From the NCBI GenBank assembly GCA_036924085.1, contig JAVGWX010000005.1, positions 36,859,983 to 36,923,982 on the forward strand: a DNA stretch of 64,000 nt. Direction: 5' to 3'. This stretch comes from Ariolimax columbianus. Taxonomy: Eukaryota; Mollusca; Gastropoda; Stylommatophora; Arionidae. Shown here one piece after another: positions 34,701-49,700 of this stretch. The notes under the pieces are model-generated. The model made no database searches, was not told where the DNA came from, and saw nothing but the letters and a program-made list of their open reading frames with translations. The translations under genes and the position numbers were made by a program. The stretch's first letter is position 1. Every line of letters starts with the position of its first letter.

Positions 34701-37700
34701 GACACTAGAGGATGCACAATCGGTGTGCACTGCTCCCAATGGGTGGAGCTTTTATTGTAGCAGATGCACACGTACAATAATTTCTACTTTTTGTACACTA
34801 GCATTACATTTTAGACACTCCTCCATTCATACATAACTAATTCTTCTTCGTACGCTGCCAAACGTCAACCTGTATTTTTTCGAAGAAAGCAGCGGTCATC
34901 CTGAGCCTGTCGACACTGCCATAGAGCTTGTCTAGTGTTGCCACTGGTTATGGCCACATGTGCTTTCTCTGGTCCTCGTATCTCGGGCAGTTTTGCAGCA
35001 GATGTTCAGCGGTCATTTTCCCAGTACCACAAATGCATTCGTCAGTGCCACCTATCTTCAGTTTATTGAATAGGTGGTACCTCAGCCTGTTGTGGCCTGT
35101 GCGGAGTCTGAAGACCACGACCTGCTCTCTTCTGTTCAACTGGTAATAGGCATCGTTTTTTGTGTAGCCAGTATGTTCTGTTTCCCATTTGGCCATGTAT
35201 CTGGTCCTAATTTGCCTTTTGGACTCTTCGTAGGTCACACTATAATCTGGTTGTGGTAGTCTTGCACCTTCTTTTGCCACTCTGTCTGCCTCCTCGTTGC
35301 CTTAAATGTTACAGTGGGATGGAACCCACTGTACCACTACTCTTTTTAGTGCGGACTGCTGGCATAGTTAACAGAGTACTGCTCTTAAATCATTAAGTTC
35401 AGTATTTTTCTGACGTTTTAGTGCTGTGACTACGGCCAGGGCATCTGTAAACAGGACTATCTTGCTTTCATTGATTTCGTCTGTCAGCATTGCTTCTACT
35501 GCAGTCTTCAATGCCTCTGCCTCCGCTCTGAAATAGCTTGAGAATTTTCCAGTTGCCACTGACAGTGTTTTCTTTATACCGTTTGTTAGGCTCAGGAGTA
35601 CCGTTCCCCCTCCATTCTGTGTTGTGTTTCTTGCAGAACCGTCGGTGTGTGCATGAGTCCAGTCTGTGCTTGGGTAGTTTTTCTCTATGTACCTCTGGGT
35701 TATGTCTCTTCTTTGCTTTTCCGTCTGGCTGTTCATGTATCCAATACCTGGTATATTTTCTACCACCTCCGGAATGATATGCTGCTTCCAGGTAGGTTTG
35801 CGTACAGTAGGGATGGGCTTTGATATTGTTACGGTGTTCATAGGGTCTTCGTTCATCTTTGCTTTGGCTATTTCTGCAAAGTTTCTCCGCTTTAGTTTCC
35901 CATTTCCAAATCTATTTAGTCTCTGATGCATTGGATGGTCTGTCAGTCTTCTGAGTTTGTCTGCTTGCTGCTGGGCTCTGCAGTCTCTTCTGTCGGTCAT
36001 GGATTGCAGATTTGTAATCTTTTCAAGTTCTACAATTGGCGTTGACTTCATGCCTCCTGTTATAACTCTTATGGCTTGGTTTTGAAGTTTGTTGATTTTA
36101 TCAAAGTTCGCTTTTGCTGATGTTGCCCATGCCATACTCGAGAACTGGTCTCATCCTTCAGTGTACAGTTTCTTAAGTATTCTTTCATCTGCTAATAACT
36201 AATTCAAAATTCATTCCAATATCATAAGAAATATAAAAGTTACACACAAAATAAGACAAGCATCCATTTCTCATCAGTTTTTTTATATTTAATTCAGGAT
36301 TCTTTAGACCATTAAAAAAAAATACCTATAGGAATTTAAGGGTGAACATAGAATGTCTAAATTAAAACCTAAACCACAAACAAATTATTACAATATGAAG
36401 CACTAGAACTATCAAGTAATTAAAAAAGCTGCTGGATCATATTATATTATCCAAGTAAATATGAAGGTAGACATTTCATCCACCATAGAGAAACTATAAG
36501 AAGATGAACTAGAGGGAATTTCAATGGATATTACATTAAAAACATTTCAGATGGTATTTCCACTGACTCACTCACCATTTTGTATATTCCTCCCTTGCTT
36601 CTCTCCATATACAACAGGCTCTTGTACATTTTCATCTTTGATCATTATCTCATCATAGCTTTCAATTGTACTTGGTACAAGTTTTAAATCTTCATCGTTG
36701 ATAATCTTTTCAGATTTCTGAAACAATAGCAAATTAACCATAAATCAATGTGCTTTAAGAAACAATATTTATCTGTTATAAGTGACTAGTGAGAATGGTT
36801 CAACCCATTCATTTGAATAAATATAATTATCACATATATTTAATTTAAACTTTAAACATATATCAAGTGCAAGAAAAACCAAACTTCCTACCAGCAGAGG
36901 ACACCTTGGATTTAGAATACAACCCAACAAGTAAGATAGAAATAAAAAATGTTGTACTGAAATTCAAGAAAAGGGAAACCAACACCCCCAGATGGAATAG
37001 CAGTAGAAGCTATAATGGCAGATACAGAATAGGTCACAAATATATATATAAAACGAAGAGCGTGCCAATAAATGGAAAGAAGGACATCTGATTTAAGCTG
37101 CTCGAGAATGGAGACCTACAGATTGCTGCAATTATAGAGGAATCACATTACTGTCGGTGCCAGGCTAGATATTCAATAGAATCCTATTGAACAGATTAAA
37201 CAAGGAAGTAGACAGAAATATCTTAGAAGAATAGGCTGTATTCCACCAGCAAGGATTGTACACAGATCATTTAGCTAGCTACCATATGCATCAAATTAGA
37301 ACAAACTATTTAATAAAGAACTTCATAAGGAAATAAAAAATATGTCAAGGTGACAAAAGGCCTGGAATAGTGGGAGTAGTATTAAGGACAAAGCAGGAAA
37401 TATGTTGTTTGAGACAACAGAAATAACAAAATGATGAGTGGAATATGTTGATGCATCTCTGAAAGATGCAGTAGACCTGAAGTAAAAGATACAGCAGTAC
37501 CGTCAAAACTTAAATCAGAAGTTGAAAAGGCTATTAGAATATTGAAAGAAAGGAAAGTGGCTTGACCAGACGGCATTACCATAAAAATGATGGAAGCCCT
37601 GCAAGGATTTGGTGTTGATCGAGTAACAGATCTTTGCAACGACATATATGCAGTAGGACACATACCACAAGACTGTTTACCAACAGGGCATACATCCACA

Positions 37701-40700
37701 TCTTGAATATGGAACAGGTGCCTGGTGTCCATCATCAAGTACTACATTGAAAGAGTTAGATAAGGTACAAAATCAGGCGCTAAGGGTTATTACAGGGGCA
37801 ATGAAATCAATGTCTATAGTGGAGATGGAGAAACTAGGGAGGATGCAACCACTAGGGGAACATAGAGATTCAAAGGTGCTAACACAGGCAGAAAAGTTCA
37901 ACTGTATGCTGAGTCACCCAATGAAGGATAGATTCTACGACCTAGCAATGGGACGAGTGAAAAGAAGTAGCTTTGTACACCAAGCCAAACGACTTCGTAG
38001 ACATGCCACAGAACTCCCCGACATTGATATTCCTTTAACAACTGTGCCAGAACAAACACCCTGGAGGAAGTAGCATAGACTATCAGTACAAGTCAAAACA
38101 ACCATTTAGGGAATACTAGGCAAGGAAGAACAGAACAGTGTGCACCGTAAGACAATTACTCTGTTTCTTGGATGAAGAATATCCACAGGTTCTATGGGTC
38201 CGAGTAAACACAGATGGGTCAGCACAGAATGCAGTAAAGAATAGAGGAGCAGGAGTGTATATAGAGTGTAAATAACACTATGGAAACAGTTGCAGCACCA
38301 ACAGGAAAATTCTGCCATAATTATGATGCAGAGATACAAGTGATGAAATTGGCGACGGAAAAATTGCTGAACACCAACCTTGGCCCATATCCTGTAGTAC
38401 TTGTGACAGATGCGAAATCAGTGCTCCAAGCACAATCATCCGAGAAGCTGTCAGATCTACAAGTTTTATTGTCAACATTGAGCAACTAGCGCAGAATCAT
38501 GGTGCAGTGGATACCGTCTCACTGCAGAATACCAGGAAATGAGAGAGCTGACACACTGGCAAGGGAAGGTGCTGCAGACAAGGAACCAGATGTGCCAATT
38601 ACATACCATCAAAAGAAAAAGATGATTAAATCAATGAGAGAGCTTCCAACACAAATACAAGACGACTATCACAATATAAGTAGGCAAAAGCAGATTGTCA
38701 TACTGCGCCTCAGAACGGGAGACAACCGACTCCGCAGCCACATGTATACAAAATTTAGGATTGGCAGCTCAAGTATATGTACATGTGGACAGGCACCCCA
38801 GACAGAAAAGCATATACTTCAGGACTGTTCAGATTTTGAGATACTGAGGCAGACATACTGGCCAAGAGAAACAACACTGGAAGGGAAACTATATGGACCT
38901 ATATGTGAGCTGCAGAAGACAGTGAGGTTCATACAAGAGACAACTTTGCAGATTTAGACATACTCCAAGCGAACGAAAGAAGAAGAATACCACAAGACCT
39001 AACAATTTCTGAGTTCATAATGTTGCTTAAGAAGACCAAAGCAGTAGATTTGCGCAGATTTTTGGACTATAAGTTTGATGAGCCATGTCACCAAAATACT
39101 TCTTAAAATTGTAATGAAAAGAATTAAAGGAAAGGTTAACCACAAGGTAAGTGCAGAGCAGTTTGGTTTCAAGCAAAACAGTGGAACAAGAGAAGGGATT
39201 TTCTGTATGAGAATTATTGTAGAAAAATACATAGAGATGCAAAATGACATATATGCTTGCTTCATTGATTACACCAACACATTTGATAATGTGAAACATG
39301 AAAGGTTAATAAGATGTCTGGAGGATATCAATCTGGACGGTAAGGATATCAAACTTATCACAAACTTGTATTGGGATCAATTAGTATGTCTGAGAACTAG
39401 AGAGGAGGCATCACCTAGTATAACTATTTAAAAAAGGGTTAGACAGGGGTGTATGCTCTCACCTTGCTTGTTTAATGTATACACAGAACAGATTTTCAAA
39501 GACATAGATGACATGCCTAGATTGAATATAGGAGGATGTAGTATCAATAGTGATGACAATACAATGTTAATAACAGAAGATCCAATACATCTGCAGAGCT
39601 TAATGGATAAGTTAACCAGCAAAAGTCAGCCATATGGGTTGGAAATCAACATAAAAAAGACTAAAGTTATGGTGTTCACCAAAATTAAAGTACAAAAGCT
39701 TCCATCCACATAAATGGAAAAATTCTAGAACAAGTGTCAAGCTATGTATACCTTGGCCAACTCGTTTCAGCTGATGGCGAAAGGGAGATCATTAAAACAA
39801 TTGTAATGGCCAAAAATACATTTAACAGCATGAGAGATACACTTCAGTCAAAGTAGATATCTCAGATTGTAAAAATTAGAATCATTAAAGCTATGTGCAT
39901 TCAGTTTGATTCTATGGAGTAGAAACCTGGACACTGACAAAGAAAATGGAGAAGCGTATTGAGGCCTTTGAAATGTGGTATTCAGAAGACTTGTGCGAGT
40001 TTCTTGGAAAGATAAGAAAACCAATAATGAGGTTATGGAACAACTCCAGGTGGAAAATACACTTCTGAAAAAAATAAAAAGCAGAAAAAAATAAATATTA
40101 TGGTTATGTCAAGCGTATGACAGTCTGCTAAAGGTTATTTTGGAGGGCAGAGGAAAGGGTAAGAGAACCAAAGGGCAGCAGAAATACAGATGAGCAGACA
40201 ACATCAGGATGTGGTCAAGACAAGTTTGACTGCGTGTACGAACCTGGCCCAAGATAGAGACAGATGGAGATCCATTACCATCAACCTCCATTGCGGAAAT
40301 GATGATCATCATATGATTGAATAAAAATCTATACACACTAATTGTATAGATCATGAAAAGGCAACTGACAGTGTGGATACATTGATTGGCAACTGATGAG
40401 ACACTATGGAATTTCAGAGAAGTATGTAACCTTCAAACAGGTTATGCACAAAGATACAGTTAGCAGAATGATACATGATGGAGTGAAGGTCTGTGCGTTT
40501 TGCACATTTTACAGTGTGGAAGATAGATGAACCTTTCTTAAGGATGCAATTAACCACTCTGCAAATCATATGACTCGTAGGTTAAAAGACTGGTTTGAAA
40601 AAAATGATGCAGCTATTGAGATCTTGCTGGTTAAAAGGCACAGCCTGTTCTAACAGTTCCTCCCCCCCCCCCCCCTCCACAAAAAAAAACACTGCATTCA

Positions 40701-43700
40701 AACCATTTGTATGGTTGTGCAACGCAGGCTCAGGTTCATGCAGGATGGCTGGCTTCACAACAAGGCAGTGGAGATTCTTCTTCTTCATCGTACGCTGTTT
40801 ACAGCGATATTTACGTTGCACTGTTTTAATTTGTTAGCCAGTGGCTCAGTGCATCCGATTTCAACAGGCGTTTCTGTAGGGTTGCCCTCCTTAGCCTTTG
40901 GCTGTCCCCAGCCTAACTGCAAGGCAGCAGTTGTTTTTGGTCAGAGTTGTCTCTCTTAGGAAGTTGTCTTGCAGGACTATCGAGTCTTCCCTACTCGTGT
41001 CTAAAGCGTTTGGCAATGATATGATGGACTATGTACTAGTTTGTACTATCCCAGAAGAGAGGAAGTCCAGTGTGACTTTTTCCCAGGATCGTCACGTCCT
41101 GCTAGAACGTAGCATATGCATATGAGTGAGGTATCTTTTTGCTCGCTTTATTTTCTCGGCTCATCTGCAGTGATGGTACGCCTAGCATTCCCCGCCACCC
41201 GGGAGCTTGTCACCATAGGGCAGGAAGTGCAATGTCCGCTGGACCGCAACTCTTCTGCGTCCATTGGAATGACTGATAGCAGACAGATGCAAAGAGCGAG
41301 GAAGGAGTGCATTTTACCAGGTGCATTCCTGCGGCTCGATCGGGCCGGGACGCAAGCCCCAGCCATGTCATAGCCTCCCATCTCAGCAGTGCTGAGATTT
41401 TGGGCGGGATTTTGGCTTAGAGGCGTTCGGCCGTAATCCCTCAGATGGTAGCTTATCAGCCAAGCACGTGGACCAAATGTCAGCGACCTGTGATTCCTCT
41501 CGAAATAGTGCATTTGACCAGGTGACAAGCCTAGTCTTGCACGGAGATGTTGTTCGCCTGGGGAGCGGACATATCTCATTGTCAAGGGTTGAGTCTCAGC
41601 AGTTCGCAGTGAGGTAGCTGATCTACTGCTTAGGGCACCCCGACCGAGAACTAAGTCTTCTACAAATGATTTCATACCTCATCGCCGTATGGGGTGAATA
41701 TCGAGCAGCTTCCCGCCCACTTTGATCAGCGGACGGCAGAGACCTCATTCTGCGGCTTGACCGGGCGGGGCTGGAGCGTGGGCCCCAGGTCCCCACCATG
41801 TCGAAGCCTCCCTTTGCATTCGTGCTGAGCTGCTTTTGGGCGGGATTTTTGGCTTAGAGGCGTTCGGCCGTAATCCCTCACCTCGCACCATGGAGATTCA
41901 AAGGTATGCTGATGCCAATGACTAGAGGCTATTTTGTTGTGCGCTGAAGGCTGTTTACGGCCCTATGTCGCATCACCTGTATCCTATTCTTAGTGCTGGC
42001 AGCACGCCGCTATTGACCGACAAAGTTCAGATTTGGAACACTGGGCTTATCAATTTGATGCCTTCTCAACTGTCTGTCAATCATCAGCACACAAACTATA
42101 GCTCACATGCATCAGTCTACTATTAACCAGAGCTTGACTGTGAGCACACCAAGGCAGATGTAAGGAAGACTATCAGCTCGATCTCGAAAGGCAAGGCCGC
42201 CAGTTCTGATTTCATCTCAGCAGAGATTTTCCAAGCAGGGGGTCTTGTACTTCATCAGGAACTGACTACACTCTTTCGTTGTATTTGGAATACCAAGACA
42301 GTTCCACGTGAGATGAAGAATGGCACAATTGTACAAGTATAACGGCAACCGTCAATCCTACAATAATCACAGGGGTATCTTTCTGCTGTCAATCGTAGGC
42401 ATAATTCTCTCCTGCTCAACAGCCTAATCGGTCCCCTTGATCAGGGTTTACTCCCTGAGAGTCAGTGTGCTTTTCATGCGAGTCATGGAACAGTTGACAT
42501 ATATGCATCACTAAAACTACAAGAAATAATGGCAAGAACAAAATTGTGATCTGTGCACAGTTTTTGTCGATCTGACCAAAGCCTTTGACCTAGTCAATAG
42601 GGATGGCCTCTAGCAAATCATGGCCAAGTTTGGCGGCCCCTGCATATTCATTGCATTGTCTTCCAATGTCATGATGGCTCATGTACTGCATGACTGTGAA
42701 TTGTCTGTAGACTTCCCAGTCACTACCAGTGTCAAACACGGTTGTGTGCTGATATAGACTCTCGTTAGCATAGTCTTTTGCAGTAATTCTCACTGATGCT
42801 GTCCATAACGCTGCTACTGGTGTGCATATCAAGTACAGGATGCAAGATTAGCTGTTCATCCCAAGGCACCTTAAATCCTAACGGTTATGCAACACTTTCA
42901 CATGTAATCACCAAGGGAAGAGAATGAGAGGTAGACTTAAAAATACACAGAGAAGAGAATGTGAGAGGGAACTAAGATTTAATGTTTGCACTCAGAGAAA
43001 GGCAGAAAGGTTAGCCCTGGACCATGTATGCTGGTGAGATGTGGTCAATGGCCTATGTACAGACAACTGAGATGGGCCTTGACTGATTCATTGATATATA
43101 CAACAGAGTGCAAAATAAGGGTTTGCTAGTACTCCTGAGTATCTCAGACTGTAATGGACATTATGCATGCAAGTGTCTCCAACAATTTTGGACTGTGAAT
43201 GGTGATGGACAGTGAAAGAGCTACTAGTCATGGCAATATGTAAATCTTATTAGAAAAAATCATAAAAACTTCCCAAAATAAAAATCTATGAAGTGACAGT
43301 TGCATATTCCCTTTATATATTCAGAGAAAATGTCACAAAAATTCATTGGAGCTACAAATATTTGTGCATTAAAAATAAACCTTACTTTACAGATTACCTC
43401 CTGTTTTATTTTGTCTGTCAGTATTGGAAGTTGTGACTGAATATCGGGTTTAGTCTGAAAATAAACAATAAAGGACTATTTCTAACAAAAGATAGTGCAC
43501 TAATCATGTAGGACAAGTTCAAGGTAAATAATTATAGCACTATAAATAGATCATTTTGCCATTACTCCATTTGTTGAAACATAAATTATTTTTGTTGCCT
43601 TCTGCATTACAGAGCCTCACTTTACATTGGAGTTGAAGATCTTTATTTTTGTGGTGTTAAATTTTCTACATAGATTCAGTGTTTTACTTACTGAAAGATA

Positions 43701-46700
43701 AATAAGTTTCAGCTGTTTCAAATGTACTCAACACTGAGAGTAAAGACTTGCAATGTACAACACTTAGTAACACGTGTTTTGCATAACTTCATTGGCTTAT
43801 CTGCATACAAATGATGTCCTTTAACTTCTTCATTTACGATGTATGTGCCTGTTTGTATGTTGTCTGACAATGTAGCTAGCATTGCATTTAGATTATAGTG
43901 ACAAAAAGTTGTGCAGTTCGTCAACCTCACTCTCTTATCCCAAAACTGTCTGGAACTAGTGGCAGGACAAAGTCAAGACGACTGAAGATAGTTAGGGATG
44001 CAGTGGATGACCAGGGCTTGCTAGGTGTCTTGCCGTGCTTTATACGGTTCACACCACACTGCTGAAAGTCGCCATTCTACCTGTTAAGCCACGCATGGTT
44101 TTATCCACATAATCCGCAGAGGCCAGTCTACACAAGCCAAGGTAGACATACTGTATTTTGCTGTGTTTGTGACGTCAATGTGGTCGATGTACATAAAGCG
44201 ATACGGTTGCTACGAGTGGCTTCAAGTTCAGAGATCGAAGGATTATCTTTAAAGAAGTAACCATGCATTTCTTCCCCAAGGTAAATAACCACGCACTCCA
44301 CCTGTGACGAGGCCATAGCACTCCTGCCTCAGATACCCCTGAACAGTGAACTGGACGTTCCTCCAAATATCGAGGAGGCCAGAGCAGCAGTCAAACAACT
44401 ATCAAATGAGAAAGCTTCAGGTGCGGACTTGATATCAGCTGAGATCTATAAAGTAGGCAGCTGTTCCCTAACAGAGAGACTGAGTTAGAACTGAAGGATA
44501 CTACCATTGTCCATTTATACAAGTGAAAGGAAAACTATTAATCCTTTGATAACCACAGAGGAATCTTCTTCTACTTCTTCTTATGCTGTCAGACGTCGAC
44601 CTTTATTTTTTCGAAAAAAGCAGCGGTCATCCTGAGGCTGTCGACACTGCCGTAGAGCTTGTCTAGTGTTACCACTGGTGATGGTCACATCTGCTCTCTC
44701 TGATCATCGTATGTCGGGCAGTTTTGCAGCAAATGTTCAGCGGTCATTTTCCCGATACCACACGTGCATTCATCGGTGCCACCTATCTTCAATTTGTTGA
44801 ATGGGTGATACCTCAGTCTACTGTGGCCAGTGCGAAGTCTGAAGACCACGACCTGCTCTCTTCTGTTCAACTGGTAATAGGCATCGTTTTTTGTGTAGCC
44901 AGTATGTTCTCTTTCCCATTTGGTCATGTATCTAGCTCTAATAAGCCATTTTGACTCTTCGTATGTCACACTGGTGTCTGGTTGTGGTAGTCTTGCACCT
45001 TCTTTTGCCAGTCTGTCTGCCTCCTTGTTGCCTTGGATGTACCACTACCCTTTTTGGTGCCGACTGCTGGCATAGTTGACAGAGTACTGCTCTTAAATCA
45101 TTAAGTTCAGTATTTTTCTGGCTTTTTAGTGCTGTGACTACGGCCAGGGCATCTGTAAGCAGGACTTTATGGCTTTCATTCCATTTAGCTGTCACCATTT
45201 CTTCCACTGCCGCCCTCAGTGCCTCTGCCTCCACTCTGAAATTGCTTGTGTATTTTCCAGTTGCCAATGACAGTGTTATTTTCCTGCCATTTGGTAGGCT
45301 CAGGAATGCCCCTGCCTCTCCATTCTGTGTTGTGTTTGTTACAGAGCCGTCGGTGTATGCATGGGTACATTTCATGCTTGGGTAGTTTTTCTTTATGTAC
45401 CTCAGGGTTGTAAATCTTCTTTCTTTTTCAGTCTGGCAGTTTACAGAGGAATCTACCTCCTATAGACTGCTGGCAAGATACTGGCATGAGTTCTCCTCTA
45501 CTGATTGATTGATCACCTAGAACATGGTCTTCTTCCAGAGAGCCAATGTTGCTTCAGATCAGGGTCACAAAACTGTGGATATGATATTCGTGGCTTTGCA
45601 ACTCCAGGAGAAAGGCCAAGACCAGCAGCGTGGGCTATACATGACTTTCGTGGACTGAACAAAGATGGACTTTGGAAGATCATGAGGAAATTCGGCTGCC
45701 CAAGCAAATTCACCTAGGTATAAATGTTCATGTTCTGAGTGATGGGGAAACGTCAAATACCTTACCTGAGGGGCTGTGTACTAGCCCTAACACTCTTCAG
45801 CATAATGTTTGCTGCCATGCTCAGTGATAGCTCTCAGGGTTGTATTAATAACGAAGTGGAAATTAAAATTCAGGTAGAGCTCCTGACTTTAAGCTGCTTG
45901 ATGTCCACTTGAGGTCCAGAGACAGACAAAAGATACAGAGGAGTAACCCAAATATTTTAAATGTTTTAAAGTTAAGTTCCTGGCTGAAAGGTGCAGATTT
46001 GGGATTTGAGGCAGAAGACACAGTGAAAAAAATAACAAGAGTCAGCGACTTACAGCTACATTCATAAAAATTTGCAGAACAATCAATATTAATTCAGGGC
46101 AGTCAAGATGGAATTATAAAAAAAGCAAATTGGTGCACATATCAACATAGAGTAAACCTGCTGACAAAGGATATTAGGGTTCTAGACAGAGACATCAACA
46201 GTGTCATGTCAGCTGGGAGTTTAAAAATGGAGTGCTCCAAGCAGGAAAAGAGACAATACCAAGAGGAGCAAGGAAGAATTATGCACCTTATTGGACTAAA
46301 ACTTTACAAAAATTACTTGAAGAGATGAATGAGGCGAGAGACATTGCAGAGTTACAACCATCACAACATAATCACATCACGCTGCAAAAGATCAAAGCAA
46401 AATTCATCAACGGCAAAATAGAAGCCCAGAGGACAAGCTGGAAAGAGAAAACCCATGAATTAAACTTTGAGAAGGCAGGAAATTGTGGAAACTAACTAAA
46501 CAACTAAGTCACGATAATAATTCTCAGCGACCAACAACCACACTAAAAGAGGCAGGTAAACTATATACTGGCAAACAAGCAGCCAATATATTTGCGGAAT
46601 TCTACTGGAATGAGAGCAACAACATCGTAAACTCATGCAGACAAAAAGACATTCAACAAGAAATAACACATACAAAAAAACAGCAAAAACAGCCCGGATG

Positions 46701-49700
46701 CAATGTCAAAACCTTTTACTATCGAAGAGCTAAAAACAGACTTATGGAAATTGAAAGACAAGAAATCACCAGGTCCAGATGGCATAACCAATGAAATGCT
46801 CAAACACATTGGACATGCAGCAATGAACAAACTGCTGCAAATATACAATTATAGCTAGATGACAGGCAATGTGATGCAGACATGGAGAGAGGTATATATG
46901 TGTCCCATCATAAAGACAGGAAAGGATCAGAAAAAGGCCACATTACAGACCAATAAGCTTAACCAGTTGTGTCTGTAAGACAATGTAGAGGATGGTTAAC
47001 AGAAGACTGAAATGATACCTAGAAACAGAGAAAATACTAATACCAGAACAAGCAGGGTTTAGACAGTGTAGTAGCACAGAAGATCAGATCACAGACCTGT
47101 CCCAAATTGTTGAAGACGCCTTCCAAGAAAAGTAAAAGGCCTTTACACTAAGGATAGATTTCGAGAAAGCCTTCGATAAGGTTTGGAAAGATAGATTAAT
47201 GGCAAAACTACAAAGAAATGACATCAAGGATAACATGAGAAAATGGATCACGGCATTCCTACATAACAGGAAAGATAGAGTTAAAATGGATGGTTATAAC
47301 AGAAAAGAAATCCTCCTAAAACATGGAGTTCCTCAAGACTCAATACTGTCTCCCCCATTGTTTCTCGTGTTTTTCAATGATCTCCCCAATGATCTGCCAC
47401 AAGGTGTGTAGTCTGTTGACCTAATAATTGTAATTTTTTTGGGCGTTCGCCTTTTTTCTCTATTCCCCAAGGCAGTGTGCGTTGCACTGCAGTTTTCATT
47501 TTGCGCCTGTAGGCCCAGTGCATCCGACTTCGGCATGCATTTTATGTAAGGGTCTGCTTACTGCTGCATTTTCTAGGGATTTGCTTCCCCTGGGTATTGG
47601 CTGATGCTGTGATGGGGATCAAACATAGCACCCTCGGTTTGTGAGACGTGTCACTTAACCACTAGCCCACGCCGTCCCCGGGTAGCGAATGAAACAATGC
47701 TTAAGAAGGTCTATAATGGGGTAGCAAGACAAATAGTAGACTATGGATCAGCAGCATGGTCCATAGTAGCCAAATCCCAACTACAAACCTTAGTTAAGGT
47801 ACAAAACCAAGCGCTTAGGGTGATCACAGGTGTCATGAAATCAACTCCAATAAATAAAATGGAAAAAACAACCAGGATACAGTCACCGTGCCGAGGTGTG
47901 TGTGGTGGTGGGGGGCACGCCCTTGTGTGACCCAGTGAATTATGCCGGTGGGAATAAAGGTTCCTGGTAGGGCCACCTATGCCAGACAGGTCACTGGAGA
48001 GGGGCCTGACTAAGAATGGTAGCAGCCGGGTGATGTTCAAGAGTCCAGGAAGACATACCACCTAAGAGAGGAAACTGTACACAAGGTTCGGACAGATGGA
48101 GCTCGCAGCCCAAGAGCGCAGGACAACCAAGGACTATCATCTAGCAAGCCTAAACAAGGAAAAGCCCAAAGGGAAAGCCATTTGTAGACCTTAATATCTA
48201 ACCAAAAATGGCCCCAGTCAACTGTGTATCAACGTGCTAAAGGACTGCGTAGCTGCTGAGAGCAGTTATGAACGTAGAACTCTGGTGGGCGAGAGGGGCG
48301 ACGCCAGGCTCATGGACTCCAAATAGGACATTCCTTGCCTCTTTCCTGACAAGGGGCAATTGTCAGGATGACAGTATAGCTACCCCATCAAAATGTATCA
48401 ATAAATAACCTGCTGCCTTGCAGGTTTGACCGCCAAGCTGGTTGGGTACAACCAAAGGCTAGGGATGCGAACCTGAAGAAAATGCTTGCTGAAAATGGAA
48501 GTGTTCTACCAAAAGGTGCGAATAAAACAGCTCATTGCTGCAAAACACTACATTTTCTCATTCAAGATACATCAACGACGTATCTCATTCAAGGACTCGG
48601 ACTATACAGAGAGACACCATAATACAAAGACATGTTTCTCCCACCATGGACACACTGATACATCTGCCACTCAAATCCTGCAGGTGTTGCAATGGAACGC
48701 TGAAGGTATATACAACAAAAAGGAAGCGTTGTCCAGAAGACTATTTGAGGAAGGAATATACATTGCCTGTAACCAGGAAACACTTTAATCCAAACCACAG
48801 ATTTTGCATAAGAGGATATGAAACCCACAGAATGAATAGGAATGGACATAAGGGGGGTGTGCTTATCCTCTCCAAAATATTAATTCAATCAAAGATGATC
48901 TTGGTGGAAACAAACGGAGAAGCCGATAGAATAGGGGTGGACAAAACCTTACCAAATCAGACAGTAATAATTTATAATAGCTCACCAACAAAAAATCTGG
49001 CCCTAGAAGCCATGATTATTATGGACTAGGCAACCATAGTGGTAGGAGACTTTAACAGCCAGTCTGAGAGGTGGGGGTTACGCAATGACCAACACAAAGG
49101 GACACGAACTAGAGGAATGAGAGGTTGACAACAACCTCTATCTGACCAACCTCCCAGACAACCCTCCCACTTTCTATTTAAGACGAAGGACATCAACGTC
49201 ATCCCCTGACCTTGCATTTACCACTGGCGGCCTAAGCAAAAATCCAAAAGAATAGTACTCGCACCTCTTGCAGAAAACGACCACAGACCCATCAAACTTA
49301 CAATAAACCTGGGAAACATTCCAATAGTCCACAAGCCATTGTCCAGGTGGAACTATAAGAGAGCAGACTGGCAGAAGTTTGCCACAAGTACAAATCTTTA
49401 CTGCCAATCTATCAACACTCACAAGAAAGTAGGCAAAATGGTGAACAAATTCAATGTGTCTTCTAAAGGCAGCAATGGAGAACATCCCAAGAAGCGCCAG
49501 AAGAATTTACAAACCGCATTGGTCACCTGAAGTGCAACAGATGGAACTTCAACTAAGAGACGAGAGAAAAAGCAGAAATTGGCCAAAATCAAGAAAGCAA
49601 CATCACACTCAAGGCAGCTGCTGCAAGATATAGGAAAACAGTCAAACAAGCATGCAGGAAAAGCTGGTATGAGCATACAGAAACTCTAAACTTTGGTAGA

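Larger units (their letters stand above)
40330..42865 (+). mobile_element. LINE remnant split by the 28S-SINE chimera
   Basis: The left part (40330-40777) has a relic palm segment (KATDSVDTLIGN near 40360) and the linker region (KDWFEKNDAAIEILLVKRHS near 40590, RLRFMQDGWLHNKAVEI near 40728). The right part (41891-42865) continues with EIQRYADAND and LKAVYGPMSHHLYPI, then RT motifs (KGKAASSDFISAEIFQAGG near 42195, FVDLTKAFDLVNRDGL near 42565). Stops are numerous. Its intact order would be linker then RT, so the pieces at 40330-40540 are rearranged. Confidence 0.65.

Noticed and set aside
41148..41675. A 175-codon minus-strand open frame in GC-rich sequence
   Set aside because: It lies on 28S rRNA-derived sequence; the frame is a by-product of rRNA composition.
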